NCBI RefSeq assembly: GCF_000247815.1
Contig: NC_021700.1
Coordinates: 17,493,426 to 17,557,425 of the forward strand
From: Ficedula albicollis
Lineage: Eukaryota > Chordata > Aves > Passeriformes > Muscicapidae
Direction: 5' to 3'
DNA length: 64,000 bases
Part shown: positions 1 through 15,700 of the stretch, in pieces
How the letters are laid out: every line of letters begins with the position of its first letter
Position numbering within the stretch: position 1 is the first letter of the stretch
Notes under the pieces: generated by a model
Database searches by the model: none
What the model was told of the DNA's origin: nothing
Seen by the model: only the letters and a program-made list of their open reading frames with translations
Program-made: the position numbers and the translations under genes

Positions 1-638
1 ACTCAATTATGACTATGGCATCTCACAGAATAATTTGTAACAGCAATTTGGAAAGAACAGATAGCCATGAAACAACTTTTAAGAAAATAAACACATACTG
101 ATGGGTACTGATGGGATAAAAACAGCTCATGGGTGTTTGAAAGAGAAGAACTACTAAGATTATGGTCTAAAACTTGAGATAGACCGGGAAGTACAAGAAA
201 ACTGTACTTGGAAACTATGGTGAATGAGCTATTTCATTTAAGCAACACAGTGTGTGCGGAACTTAGATCACCCTTAACAGTCAAGTCTGTCTACAGTTTG
301 TCATTTTTAATTGCTACTGAAACAGGCACAATCTGAAACTGGTGCAATCAGAATTTAAAATAACATAGGTGAAACAGGACTATGGCAAGCTCTCTGTCAC
401 AAGACATATGTCGAAGACTCCTCTGACAGGCACTCCTCCTCTTCTCCACTGTTGATACTGTCTTTTAACCAAGGAACATCACAGGGAAAGGGATTCCTTG
501 CCACTTTGTCTGGAGGGATCTTTTCTCTACTTGCAGCATCAGACAGCATCTACTCACTTTATTTATGTCTCTGGATGAGAAAAAAAAATCTTAAACTCAC
601 CAAATACATACTTCACTACTGCATTTTAACCATCTTAC
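1..638. other. SLC38A9 intron, nothing else recognised
   Basis: AT-rich sequence between the exon ending at 639 and the left edge. I saw no exon, repeat family or RNA gene in it. Confidence 0.5.
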
Positions 639-746
639 CTGGTACAAAAAATTCATTCTCTGTAAACCAGTTGAATTCTAAGTGTATTCCCAGATGAGCA
701 GCCTTTACTGTAACCAGAAAAACTAAGTAGACAACTGAAACTGTAC
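639..746 (-). CDS. SLC38A9: SLC38A9 coding exon 9
   Basis: Codes residues 316-351: a hydrophobic helix ([13 protein letters not shown]), [10 protein letters not shown] and NEFFVP. The acceptor is TTCCAG and the donor GTAAGA. This is the last SLC38A9 exon I can see; bases 1-638 look intronic. Confidence 0.95.
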
Positions 747-3700
747 CTGGAAAAAACAAGAGCCAAACAAACACCATGATATAGTAGGAAGTATTTATGC
801 AGGGTTATCATTTCTGTTCCATCCGTCTAGTTACTAGTAGCCAAACATTTATGGCTGGCACTCCTAATGGAAGACTAGGTCTAAACTTTTCCTTCACTTC
901 TCTTATAGGTCGGAGAGAAAAAATAATCCACATGCACACAATGCAAACTTCCTGCAAGTTTAATATTTCCCAGGTGCTGGTGACAGAGCAAGTACCCTGT
1001 AATCCCTGTTGCTGGGCAGGTAGGAAGATCTTTAGGCACTAACAGACCAGTTCCAGCTTCCACTGCCAGGATTTCAGTCTAAGCTTAGACAGCATTGATC
1101 ACAGTACTCCAGCTATTACAATGTCCATCTAGTCACTGACCTTTTGAACCAAACAGCTCAATGGAAAATGAAATTACTGCACTTGTGAACTTTACACTGG
1201 GAGCTAGAAGTTGATAATGACACTACAACTACTACTGATTAAAACATAGTGTTAATTGTAATTTTGGATAATCTTTGCACTCTATCTCATTGGTTCAGAG
1301 GCCTCCAGCCTCTGCACAGCTAAAGGACAACAAATGAGACCACAGATGGGTATAATGCTTGCTGTGTATACCTGTGGGATGGAGGGTATATAGTCTTGTC
1401 TCAAACCATTTGAAAGAGACAAAAGCAGAACAGTAACTAAATAATAATAGTTACTAATAGTAACTAAAAATTGAAGGAAACTGAATAACAATAATTAAGA
1501 CTACTGCAATGAACCTCATGGCCAATAAGGCTGCTAGTGAGCAGAGAACAGGCTGTAAGTAAGCAAAGACAAAAACCCAGAGTTTTAACAGTTTAGAATA
1601 TTCAAGATAAGTAAAACTTTACTGAGATAAATTTCAGCATCTCAAAGTTGCCTTCCATTTTTTCTTGTCCTACAAACTTCAAGGTTTACAAAAATTAAAG
1701 CAACTTTTAACAGCTTCTGAATTAATAATCTACTGAAGTAATAATAAAAATTAATAATCTACTGATGTGATGAGTAATTAACATTCCAGTTTTTTAATTT
1801 CTAATGTTATATCTACCTACATAAAACCCTCACCTTTTACACAGAAGCAGTACCAAGTACCCAAATTCCTGTGTGGTACATTCATTTAGAAGTTTCAGCA
1901 AGAGCAGATCCAAGCTCTGATAAAGTGCCACTATGGAACAGATGAACAAACTAGACTTTCAAATCCCTGTCCTCTACCTCCTTTACAATGCATTTCCAAC
2001 TTTTTCAACCTCAGATCCCCATCTAGTTTTCTCTTTCTCTTCATTGTGAGCTTCAGTGTTATCGCTCAGACCTCTTCTACTCCCTGAACTGTGACCAGCT
2101 CCACCTGTCATGCATAGCTTTAGTCACTTTAGCAGCCTCACCCATCTTGGCCTTCTACCTCAAGACATGGAAGCAGGAAGTCACAATTGTTTCCTCTGCA
2201 GCTGAGGAGTCCACAATATTGGAAGTTGGGACAAAGAACAGCAGCAGGTCATACTGACTGACTGATGCTGTGATTAATTAATCACCTGATTGGCAGAAAA
2301 TTACTTCAGAATCAACTTCTGGTTTAAATGTTTAGCAGAGGAGGAAGAGTATGCCTGACTATACCAAATGTATGTATCAAATGCTGCACAGTAGTATGCA
2401 TAGAACCTTAGAATTTGAGAAGATCTCTTGTAGATGCAATGGAATTTGCTTCACTGGATTATCAAGCAAGAAAAAGGAAGAAAAATGAACTCCCTATTAC
2501 CTGTAAGATTCAAGCAAAGCAGAACACAAAGCCTGTGGGGTTAACAAACCAAGTGACAACCCACTTCAAGGCACAATATGGGCTGCCAGCAAAATACTGG
2601 AACAGTGGCTGGAAAGCTGCCTAATGGAAAAGGTCCTGGAGGTGCTGGCTGACAGCAGCTGAACATGGGCTGACAATGTGCTGACAGGTGGCCAAGAAGG
2701 CCAATGGCATCCTGGCCTGGATCAGCAACAGTGAGCAGGAGCAGGGCAGGGATTGTCCCCCTCTACTCAGCTCTGATGAGGCTGCTCCTGTGACATGAAT
2801 ACTGCCAGTTTTGGGCCCCTCAAGAAAAGGACATTGAGATGCTGGAAGCGTCTAGGGAAAGGAAATGAAGCTAATGAAGGGTCTGGAGCACCAGTGCTGT
2901 GAGAAGCAGCTGAAGACCAGTTTTGGGCCCCTCAAGAAAAGGACATTGAGATGCTGGAAGCGTCTAGGGAAAGGAAATGAAGCTAATGAAGGGTCTGGAG
3001 CACCAGTGCTGTGAGAAGCAGCTGAAGAGATGTGGGTGTTTATCCTGGAGAAAAGGAGGATCAGGGGTGACCTTATCATTCTCTACAGCTGCCTGAAAGG
3101 AGGGTGTAGCCAGGTGAGACTTGGTCTCTTCTCCCAGGCAACCAGTGACAGGGTGAGAGGACATGGCGTCAAGCTATGCCAGGAAATGTTCAATTTGGAA
3201 AATGTTCTCAGAAAGGGTTGCCAAGCACTGGAACAGGCTGTCCAGAGAAATGACTGAGTCACCATCCCTAGCTGTATTAAAAAATGGGCAGATATAGCAC
3301 TTATGGACATGGTTTAGTGGTGGACTTGAAAGTGTTGGGTTAATGGTTGGGCTTAATAACCTTACAGACTTTTCCAGCCTAAAAGATTTTATAATTCTAC
3401 TCACTGGATAGTTTTCACTGTCTTCTATACACTTTAGTCACAATGAACCAATGCTTTAATAGTATTTATTACCTACCTAGAACATTAAACTTTGCAAAGA
3501 AGGATGGAGACTTCAGATTTAGCAGAGGTAGAAGAACTGCAATCAGGTAAAATGGTACTGTTTGTGATTTGTCCCACCATTCCTCAAAGAGTTCAAAACC
3601 TGTTCTGTTGCCAGAAGAGAACATCACACTCCTGTTCTGTGGTGGATGATCACCAGCAGCACTTGGACAAATGACTGGAAGAAATGAAAAGAAAAAACAT

Positions 3701-6700
3701 CCTCAGATGAAAAGGGTTTTACTTGCACAGAATATTTACAGCCAAGATCCCACAATTGCTGGTGTGTTTTACCCACTGAGAATTGCTCAAGTGCAATGTT
3801 CAGTATCTCAGTTCCTAACTTCTGCTTGTTTTATAATCAGGAATTCATTGCTAAGATTCCACTGCTAGGCACCTTGCACTCTAATCTGACAGTGCTACAG
3901 TTTTTCCAGTTGATCACAACAAAGATGATAATTTACCTGAAGCCCAAGTTGTGATACAGGATCATCCTTCAAGGTCACATACCTGTAACAAGGCCTGTTC
4001 AGTGCCTATGTGCACCAGCTGGAATCAAGGCATAGCAATGCTGCCCTGCATCTGGCTGCATATTTAGCATCCTAATCTGTCTCTGCACACTTCAGTAAGA
4101 TTGTAACAACCAAAATCCAAGTGCACCTCTGTATAGAAGAGCCTGAATTACTCCAAATTGCTCTTCTGTAACAATTGGCAGGTCGAAAACTCATACACAG
4201 AACAAAAAAACTCTTGTCATCTTTGCGCCATGACAGGGGCAAGTACATCACTGCCAGACAACACAATACAACAGATTTAAGATGTGCTCCAGCAACACTG
4301 TTAAGAGGGAGTGTCATACTCCTCTTACGCGGAGGTTGATCAACGGTAGCACCTGAACAAGTGACTGGAACAAAATCAACCAAAAAGACCCTCTGAGGAA
4401 CACATGTCTATGAAGTCCTGTGTTGAAATATAAAACTTAATGTTCTCCTAATGTCATATTTAAAATCTCTTGGCATCCCACAATATTTGATAGGTACTAT
4501 CCTAAACTGTCTGCATTCCCATTCTGTCAAAAAGGTAAAAGCATAAAAAGCATTTTGACAAATTTCTTGCTTAAAAGAGGATTGTTTCACAAACCTTGAA
4601 AAATGCTTTTGTTCTTACTGATCTCCTTGGTAGCCCTGGATGTCCTCTCAAGAGTCACTTGAACATCTGGCAGCCCTTAATTTTGTGTAGCAGCTGCTTT
4701 ACATCATCTAGTTGGTGGAGGATAGTGTAGAATTGTCTACTTTGCCTCCAAGCTATAACCCCTGCTGCCTAGGCATGGGAGAGAACAGCAGAAGCAGGGG
4801 AAAGCACAAATTGGTGCCTAGCTGGCAATGACTGTTAGAGGAGCAGGATTCAACACTAGCTCAAATGCAAATCAACTGTTTTTCAGAACTATTTCTCAAC
4901 TCCTTTGCTGACTCCAACATCTGCTCTCCAGAAACACAGCTGCAGCTAGTGTTACACACAGCTGCCCAGCTGGTAGTGATATGTTTCCCCATTCTTCCTG
5001 CACTCAGGATAGAGAAAGCTTTCTGCTTCCTAAGAAAGCAGTATGGATTCAGTCACTATCACGGAGGCAGAAATTATTCAGAGGTTGACAATGCCTGCCT
5101 TGCTTTGCTTCTGTCTTTATTCTACATTATTCTGCCTACTTGAGAACTTGGAACAGATCTATGTTCATACTTGATTGCTCTTCCCTTAGTTGCAAATGTC
5201 AGGATCTCCAAAAAGCACAGAGGCTCAAGTAGCCTGACACTTGCTTCTTTTTTGCACTCAGCATCGGAAAAGCTGTTCTTACACAAGTTTTTTTAAAAAA
5301 AATCTTGCTGCAGAACTTGCTGCCCCAGCCAAGATTTTAAACAGTAAACAGAACTAAGGCGCCTCAAATTTAGGGTGTGAAAGTTAAAATTCCTTAAGGC
5401 AATTCCTCATTGTGCAACGACTTTTAAAAAGTTAACAGTCAGGCTTTTAAGGAGGATGTATCTCGGGCATACAGAGACTTGTAACTGGCTTTTTTATACT
5501 TATTCTCATCTACACATTTTTTACTTCCCCAGTTATTCAGATCTCCAAGTGCGTGGTTATTTGTGGAAGTACAAATCCCAGACAGAAAATTTTTAAAGTT
5601 TTTAAAGAAATACATAGTTACAACTCATTATATACACTTTATAACTGAAATGTGGTTAGGTATTGAAACACGATGATTTGCCTTTAAACCTCCACCCCAA
5701 AACTGGAAACACGACATTATAATTGCTTCTTACCTTTGTTACTTCCATTGGTGCCAGGAACAATATCTGTTACATTAATGTCATGAACGAAGTCTGCAAA
5801 TAAGAAGATCTCACAATCAATGTCCCATACCTGATATTATGCTTTCATCTGTTGATTTGACTAAAATTAAGTAAGAAAATATTTTGAAAAATTACATCAG
5901 AGGCACAACACAGCAGCTTGCACTCCCTCCAGACCCAAGTGAAAATTTTCAAACTATTGTAGAAGTGTTCTAAAGTAGCTCTGAAAATAATACACACTAC
6001 TATTTTCTTCTCAGAAGCCCTGTCCATTTATAAATTTCCCAAGACTCCCTAATCCCAGGATTTGTGTTCCATAAGCACACCTCCACTTCTTCCAGCTACT
6101 AAGTTGGTAATGTTGAACAGTAGGTCAGTGAGGAGATGCACCTTAAGTCCAGCCTCTTTGGGACAGAAAAAAATGGCATGCAAACATACCCCTAGTCCTG
6201 ATACTATTAAACAGAAAAAGCTTTCATTACTGATTTTCTAATATTTTCTTTTTCAGTAGAGGCTCTGAGGGATGCCTTTTCCATGTTTCCATGGGAAACT
6301 CTGGAAAAAGGTTTAAGCCTTACTGTCGTACAGGCATCTCTAGTACTGTTTTATTTCCAGGACACTCCTGTGATACTTTATTGCTATACCACACCAGTTA
6401 TTTCCAAGTTTCTGCAACCTCACCTTTACAAGGGTATTGGAAAACAATTTCATTATATTTATGTATTATGCATATATACACACAGAGAAAATGTTCCATC
6501 AGCTTTAATTAGAGTGTCAGTGGTTAAATTTTGCTTCTGTTGCATGTGGGTGTGTTATGTGCACAGAAAATCAACAGGGGCAGTTGGCTTCAGATTTTTT
6601 AAATGCAATTCAAAACAGCTTGTTTCTCATAAAGAAAGCAAGAAGTCTTGTGGGAAGAAAACTGTTTCTTCTTTCTTTATTTTGATTTATGACATCCTGA

Positions 6701-9700
6701 ATCACAAATAAGTTTCTCATACTTGCTTCTACTAGTTCAGAACACACAACAGTCAGAAGATTTAACTAAAATCACTGTTTCGTGTTCCTAATTTTAAAAA
6801 GTATCTAGTGAGAAGCCATCAAAATTAATAGCTCTTATAGAATTAAACCACTTTCAAATTTGTTATAGATGTCAACTTCTGTTTCCTCTGTATTTAAAAA
6901 GCAGTTTAGGACTAGCAATTGCATTTGTGGATTTTGTTTTTCCCATAAAACAAAAACTGACCATGCAACACCCTGTTAAAGAAAAGACATGATATTGTAC
7001 TCAGCTAACAATTGTTGCATTCTTTCTGTAGATTTCTAGACCATCCTCCTGCAGGAAACCTATTTTTCCCCACCTAAATTGTATGTGCAGATGTTTTAAG
7101 AAGTCATCTGAATGTATTAGAATTAAACACAGTAGCCTGCTTAGAATACTTAGAAATACATGGCTGTAAGATGCCATTGTGTCAAACCTACATCCTATTA
7201 CACATTTTATTACCTAGTAATTAAGGTAAATTAATTAATTAAGTAATTAATGATGAAAGTTAGGACAAGAAGTCAGAGATTGTTATCTCAGACCAAATAA
7301 CTTAAATAACTCCAAACAAATACAGGTAAGGCATAAAATAACATGCCAGTCACATAAAAAAGCAGGATTTTTTTTCTAGAAAATAAGATTTTTTCACCAT
7401 TTGGAATTTTGCTTATTAGAATTGGCATTAATTCATTTAGAATAATTTAAGATTCAAGTGTTAATCTTATTAAAAAAAACTCCCAAGTCTAAAATGAAAT
7501 GGCTGTAATACCAAATAAATTATTAGGTCAGCTATAAAATTCATCAGTCATTAATCAATATAGTAAAGTATGCCTTATAGGTATGGTGCAAATTCTAATT
7601 TTTAATAGGCTTAAGTGTCTGTTCTGTTACTTGCTGCAGAGATAATCTTCAAAACAGAGTATTTTAAATCTTAGTCAACCTACTCAACACTATGAATCAG
7701 ATTTCCAAAGCTCTCAAATCCATCACCCATTCCCACAACTCTACATTGATTACACACACAAATGCTCATGTGCCTGTGCACGTACCAGAATATAAAAACC
7801 CAGTGTGCTTTCTTTTGTAGTAATGCCACACTAAGAATAATTTTTACTGTGATACAGTTCATTGCTTCCTCATGGACACTTGCAAAAACTTCCTATATGG
7901 CAATACTTCAGGTGTGTTTGTGGAAATATATAATGAAACCGTATTTTTTTCATTATCCTGAATAATTTCAACAATCTAGCCTGTTATATGGCTGTTCAAA
8001 AAGATATACCCATGCAAACAAAGGGGGAGTGGAAATAGAGTGGAATCAAGCAGCTAGGTTTAGGTTGTTTAAACTATAGCAAAAAAAACTACTTTGAGAA
8101 AATTAAAAAGTGGCTTTGAAAACACCCAAGGCTTTACCAGTAACACCACACATTTTGTCACTTATTTTTTTGACACTTATTATCAATTGATATTTCACAC
8201 AATGTAGCAGGAAAATCAAGATTACATAAAATGGACAATCCTTTTTCAGTATAAGGCAATCTTGATCTGTACAAATGATTGGTGTAAAGCTTAACCAAAA
8301 GAGTATACTTACTGTATATAAATTTCCCTGTGTTGAACAAAAAGTTGGACATAAGTACCCAATAAACAACCATGGCTCCAACAAGCGATACCATAGAAAA
8401 TAAGAGGCTTGACCATTGACCAAAGGATCCAAAGTAATACTTGCAAACATCTGGGAATTCCCAGTTTGAGGTATCTGTTAAAGCTGAAAAAGATACAAAA
8501 ACAAAAAATATATCTAAACAAAATGTTACATTAGAGTCAGTAGAACTATCCATGACAAAATGTGGGGGTTTTTCAGAATATTCTGATGCACCTTCACAGT
8601 GCTTTCAAGGACTAAGAAGATTGCCAGTAACTGTAAAACACAGCACTCATTAAGTGTTTGAATGAAGAAGCCTAAAGTAGACACTTTTATTGTGGCCATA
8701 CTACTACTTTTGAATATTCTCAGAACCACTGAAATAAGATATGGCAAAAATGCCACCATGCATTTGCAGCTAAAGCCTTTTGCAGGAGTTATGGCATAGT
8801 AGGCCAGACTACTATGAACTATTCCTCAACAATGCCCTGAAATTAGTTCAGTCACAAACTGACAAATGTCTTAATGGCCTTTTTTTGAGCAAGTGGGAGG
8901 TTAGTTTATGCACAAAAGCACCAACCAAAGAAGAGCAGCAAGATGAGTTTGGAACAATAAAGGTACATTCTAATTAGAGCCACTGTCAGTGACTGCTTCA
9001 GCCTCTGACTGTACTTAGAGTGCTTTCAACACAGAATACACACAAATATTAGGGTAATACAGGCATACAACACAAGGGGACACAGCTACAGCCCACGCTG
9101 TTCCACTGTGCAAGTCGATCAGACATGTAGAGAACTGGACAGTGCCTTATGGAGAAAAGATGCCTCTAACTCCCCAAGCCCCCAGAAGAAACCCTGCTTG
9201 CTAAGAGTTTGTGTTTGGTTATAATTCTTAGGTCCCAAGCAACTGAAGGAGTATCTAGTAAGGAAAGACAGTCATTTAGCACACAGAGCTTAGACACAGA
9301 CTACAAAAACAGAGAGATATTCAAAGAACAGCTTTTACTTGCAGATCAGGTCTAACATGTAGTAAAGACACACACAAACAGAATCTAATAAATATTGGTA
9401 TTGCACACTTAAAGTATTTGCATGAAATGCAAATGAAGCTTTGGATTTCTTACGTATCATTTGCCGTGATTTCACAACTCTGTAACAGCAATAAAGAGTC
9501 AAAATGCCCATGAGTAAGATGAGAATAATTCCAGAAGTGAAGCCTGCCTGTTAAGAGGGAGAAATATTTTATTTATGAATATACTGCAAAAAAAGAAGAG
9601 TAAACCATGTTACCACAAACATTTTCATGTGCATACATTTTTCATAGTTTACCTGTTTTATTCCCCATGGGATACTTAATATGGATGTACCCATCATTGT

Positions 9701-12700
9701 ATTCCATATCATAAATCTATGAAAAAAAAATTCAGTGAATATTTTAAGAACCATTCTACTTCATACCATCTTCTTAGTTAACAACAGTTATGTTGTTAAC
9801 ACGGTACATTCAATAATTATGCATTTTGCAGCTACTATATGGCAAGGTGTTTAACATACATTGTCACTAGACTGGAGTTTTTACCATAGCCATCTGTGCA
9901 ACTGTCAACTTTAAAAGCAGTTCCTAATGGACTATACACGTAGATTTCATCAGGAGCTGGGAGTACATGATCAGGAGCAATCTAATAAATAGATTTAAAA
10001 AAAGGACTTATTAGTAACATTGCTATAACTAATTATCCCAAATACAGCATGTCAACTATTTTAAGTCACAAAAAGTTTCCAGGAAATTACATTTTAAAAA
10101 AAGAAAGAAAAAAAAAAGGTTGTACTATGCTAATTCTCTTCCTAGGGGAAGAGAACAAACAGTTGACAGAATTTCTAGCTAGATAGCTCGAAAAATGCAT
10201 TTTTCTTTGGCAAAATGTCTGTAAACACACTATGAACAGATGATGCTAGCTCAACAGTTCAATTACTGCAGCTGACCACTGCTTTAATCCTATAAAAGAT
10301 AAAAGAACATAAAATGGTGGGAGAAATCTGGGCAGCCTGGATCACTGTTAAAAAATTCATGCTGTTTGTATATTTCCTTTTAATGGTGAAGGCATTGCAC
10401 AAGAAGTAAATCACAGCTTGTGATAAAACCTTTCTAAGGCACTCAATTACTAGATACTTGATTCAAAGCAAGGTGCAGAACAATTTTCCCCCAACTTTTA
10501 TTTCTGCTGCATATATAAATCCAGGTTGTGTAAGACCAAACATGCCAGAGGCCACCCAGTTAATGAGGCCCTGTCTTTGCCTTACCAATGCCCTGTCTGC
10601 AGGGGATGTGAGCCTGCTATAGTAATGAATCCGCTTATTCATTGCTGAAGCTTCATCAGTGACTCTTTGCATGTCATCATTCTCACTGACTATGTTTGTG
10701 GGCTCCACGTGAAATGGTCTAAAGGAGGGGAAAAAAAAGGGAAAAAAAGAAAACTGTTAAAACCATGGAACACAAGATGTAACGTACAACTCAGAGAGCA
10801 GCTCAGCAATATTCAGAATGGTTTTGTCATTCATTGACACAAGGCAAATGCAAAAATATCAATGAATGCCATTGAGGGAAGCTGCCATGCATGAAAGAAC
10901 TGTGAGTTTGTATCATCCATATTAAAAAGGCCTCCTGCCCGGATTCTGTGGAGCAACATAACATCAGACCTAATATCCAGCTGTTAGTTTTCAACAATGA
11001 ATCACGCACAGAAATACATGTTAATAAGCTTGGGCAAGCTTATTAGTGCTTATAACTGGTGTTGCCAAAACTAGTGGTGAAGAACAGAGGTAGAAACATA
11101 AAGCATGAGAATGCAGAAGCAGAAAGCAGAAAAAGAGGAATGAGTGGTGGCAGTGAAAAGATTAGGAACACTAATCTAGCTGAAAACAGTATATGGAATT
11201 GTGTTTACTGGGGAAGGAACCAAGCCCAAATAAGCCCATATACTCATACTATTTTTAAGTCAAGGCAGTGGGGAATGGAGTATGTCTCCCTTTCGTCTAC
11301 TCCACCTAAGTTAGAATGCAGGCATGGTCACAGCTGCTGAGGGAGAAAGCTGGAGCACCATATGCCCCTCATGTTCTCTGCACACACACAGAGGTACAGA
11401 GCAAGCACAGTGAAAGCTGCTCCTGAAGCTACAACACAATACAAATACCTTTTCATGCAAGGAGCACTACCAGACAAATGTGTCTGAATCATGGTATTGC
11501 TGAGATTTTTTTTCTAACTCAAGTATAATTTACTTCCATATAGGCATATTACGCTCTTGCATAAAAACAACGTTGATTCCTAGCACTGAGAGGCTAATTT
11601 CTCAAACAGGACAGAGGACACTGGTGTCCTCTAAGCCTTAATACACCCGCAGCTTTTTTTCCTTTTAGCAGTGCTTTTAATTTTTAAAACTACCACAAGA
11701 GCTTTCTGATCTTCCTCTTCGAGACTGATGTTTAAATTGTCCATAAAACCACAGGAGAAGAGATCACAACAAGTTTCCAACTACTAAGAACAGAAACCAG
11801 GTCAGCGACAAAGCCATGCTGTTTATCCTGTAATATGAGCAAAATCTATTTGAATTCACTGTTTTTCAATACCCATTTCTGTTTCAGACTACAAAGGGAC
11901 TTGGGCAACCCCTCCAACCACAGCTCTCAATAACATCCATAAAAAAGTTCCCATTCTTTTTCCCAATTAATCATTTACACGTTTGTACTATGATACCACC
12001 TGTTATCTGTAAGGCAGATAAGGAACACAGTTCTGAAGTTCTCTGCTCTATCTTTGGAAGAGAGGAAGATAGGTTCCTATAGGTTCCTGTGTGCTTAAGG
12101 GAAGACAGTAGGTGGGAGTATCTATGAAAGAAAGAAAACCTGACCCACAAAAGGAGAAAATAGAGAATACAAACTTCCATCTCCACAAAATCATTATTTC
12201 TTTTATCTTAAGCTTAATTCTTACATATTCCTTCATCATGGAAAAAATGGCTTAGATTTGCTAAGTCATTTCCTACTTACTGAAATGAAAATGAACACTT
12301 AAAATTCTTTTTTAAATCTCAATTGACTCTTCTTCCTATGATTATGACATGATGAGGGAAATATGCGATTTATGTGGCTGCCCAAAGGACTTTGCTTGTT
12401 TTAGCTTAAAATTTATTAGATTGAGCAAATCACTGGACACAGCTAAAAAATATTTAATTAGAAGACCTGTAAAATAAAGACTGTAGTCATGAAAACAGGA
12501 AAAACAACTTGTTCATATGCGGCCCCATTTCCAGTTAGCTCTCTGCTGTTTTCTTTTCGGATCACTGACATGAACTATATTTAGAACACTTAAACGTACG
12601 TGTTTTGCTAATTATACAGCAGCTGCATAGTATGAAGACCTTCTTCTCTTTCCTCATCTCCATTTAATATTACTAGTATATCCCATTAACTTCCACTGCA

Positions 12701-15700
12701 ACTGTGGAAAGGTTACAGTGAGACAAAGTCCACATTTTGCTTCGAAATGAATAGATCTGTGACAAAGATTTATTTCAAAATGGTATTCAACAACTGCTAG
12801 CATGGATGTCAAAATCCAGAATCAGAGATTACTTTTTAAAGCAATACAGGTGAAAGCCAAGAATTATTATAGTAAAGTAACAGAAAACATGCATACAACA
12901 TGCTATTTTGTGGAGAAAGCAGTGTTGTCAATGACCAAATATTAAGAAAATAAATTATGTGTAACAAAAACCTATCTGTAGGGAAGAAATTGTTTAAAGA
13001 AAGACATTTCATTTTCTTCAGCATTATGAAGAGTCTGGACTAAACAAGCAACTTATGGTCTAGCACAAAACAAAAAGGTATGATCCAGAATCTAATCTAT
13101 GGGTGAGGAAAAGAAAATAAAATTAACAATCCCTAGGAAATTGTGTATACCTATTACTTCTGCTTCCTGACTAGAGGAGTGCATGTGTTTACTGTTGCCA
13201 GTACTTGGGTTACTTCCCCTGTTGATCCCTGCTACTGTGCATCTGTTGAGAATGAAAATTATATAAAGCAGCAATTAGTTTTACTTCTTCCAGGGTAACA
13301 CTGCACCACTAGCCCTGCTAAGCAAGTGACTGCTAAAACATACTGATCACCCATCAATTTTATGTTATTTGCAGATCTCTTTGAAAACATCAGCCTGATT
13401 TGGAAGCTGTGTCAGCAGGCTGGGAGGCCTGCTGCCTTCCCAATCTCCACTAGAAATGGACAGCGTTCTGTTTAGGATCAAGGTCAAGGTATTGCTCCCA
13501 GTAATACCCAGATCAAAGACTGGTTGTAGGCCATACTCAAATGGGAGTCTGAGAAGCTCTCTCAGGGACTCAAAGTTCTCAGACTGAGATTTTTGAAGCC
13601 CAAAGCAGGTAGGATATAATCTGGGATGTATTTTGAAAAACTCTATTTAGAGACCTTACGTCTAGCAGGCAAGCACTCTGTACACGCAAGTATTAGCAGC
13701 TCCAACACATTCCTATAAAAAATTTGATTTATACAGGCAATTATACCTCTCATGTGGCAAAATGATTATGAAAAGAACGCTGGACAATGTGATCTGGGGG
13801 AAGGGGAGAGATTATATGACTACGATTACGATGTGAAAAAATGCAGACAATTTCCATGCACTGAGATAAGCTATGTTCCTTGAATTTCATCCACACCGAA
13901 AGACACAATTACAATTACTATTTCAGCAGTAGCCTGGAAAAAAATGCTCTTTTATCAGGGCACACTAGTAAAACAGAGCTGTTTTCCACAGGACCATGAG
14001 AATTGACAACTTGCAGGACCCCACGCAGGAGGTCCACATCTTCCACACATTACAGGCAGCAGGTGTACTTCAGAAACCATTCCCAGAAAACGTGCAGCTA
14101 CACTCATCTTTTCTTGCTCACACAAAGAGACAGTTAATAATAATTCTCTAGAACTGGTCCAGAAAAACAGAGTACTTCTGTCCAAACTTCCTCACGTTTT
14201 GAACTTCAGTAACAATTTTGCAAGCAAAGAAAATGAAAAGAGATGCTCATGATTAACATTGTTTCCTTGTGATAAGCAAAGTTCAAGTGTTGGATTTGAG
14301 GACTAGAGAGAACAGCATAATAATAAGGTAGTAAAAACAGTGCAAGAGCTATGTAAAATTTTGCATAAGGGTGCTACATTCATCTTATGGGTATTTTCAG
14401 CAGTGTACTACATCTTGTAGGGCAAAGAAGAAGTAAGATCAAATATCTCAAGAACTTTCAGACTAAATAATACAGCTTCATAAGTACCTTTGCTGAAGTA
14501 TTCTTAAACATCAAACAACTGGTTCTTGAGATCTGATCAAAAACATGGTAAGTATTGAGCTATTACAGTATAATAGTTTTTTTGTACCACTAGGTCTTTT
14601 AGCTCTACATGACAGTATTTACGACTTTAGACAAGCTTTTCATTTTTAAACAAATATGAAAAAAATCTTTACAGGATGCTTTACAATTTCTGTCCTCCAA
14701 GCAGACCACAAGGAGTTTAGCTTACTGCACGGATTTCTTTCACACCCCACATTAATAATTTACTTTTTAGGGATGCAATAGGACTGTTACAGAGAAACAA
14801 AGCTAGGAAGTTCCCACAGCTTTATTGTCCGTATTACTGAGTTACCAAATTATTATAGGAATGATGTAAAGGACACAAGACCAACTAAGGAGTAAAACTG
14901 ATTCACTGTATTGGAAATTAAGGAAAGGAGAAGAAGTAATAAGAATGGGTGGCTATTTCATAATTGGTAACAACCTATCTGGATAGGAACAACAAGCACT
15001 GGAACAGGCTCTCCAGGGAACTGGCCATGGTACCAAGCCTGTCAGAGTTCAAGAAGCATTTGGACGACAGTCTCACGTACAGGATCTGATCCTTGGGGTC
15101 CTCCTGTGAAATGCCAGGAGACGGATATGAGGATCCTTGTGGGCCTCCTCCAACTCAGGATCCTCTATGATTACAGGTAACAGTGTGCTTCTCTTAAGGA
15201 AATCTATATCAAAGAATTCTACAAGTGACTTGGTTTCTACTTTCTAAGCTGTCTGAATTTACTGAAGCATTAAACAGTGTGCTTACAGTTATTGGGTATG
15301 ACCTTCATTCTCTTTGCAATATACTTTACCTACATTTTTCTTCATTGATACCACCATTATAGTAACTACAGCATGATCATACAAGTTTCTTAAAATGTTG
15401 GATGCAGAACTAAAGTAACCTTGTGAAGCATAATGTCATTGCTTGCACATTTCAACAAATTAGGAATCATAAGCTTTACCACCTCACACTTCAATCACTA
15501 TTCCTCTTCCCTGTCAAATACAAAAGCTATTTTATTTATCACCTACTAAAAAATATACCACAATATCACAATTCTTTCCAATTAATAAGACACACTATTA
15601 GGAATTCACAAAAATGTTGGCCACAGAGAAAAACAGGGAGAGCAAGCAATGGTATAAAATGATCACATTGGTATGGAGTAGTAAAGGCATAATGAATGCA

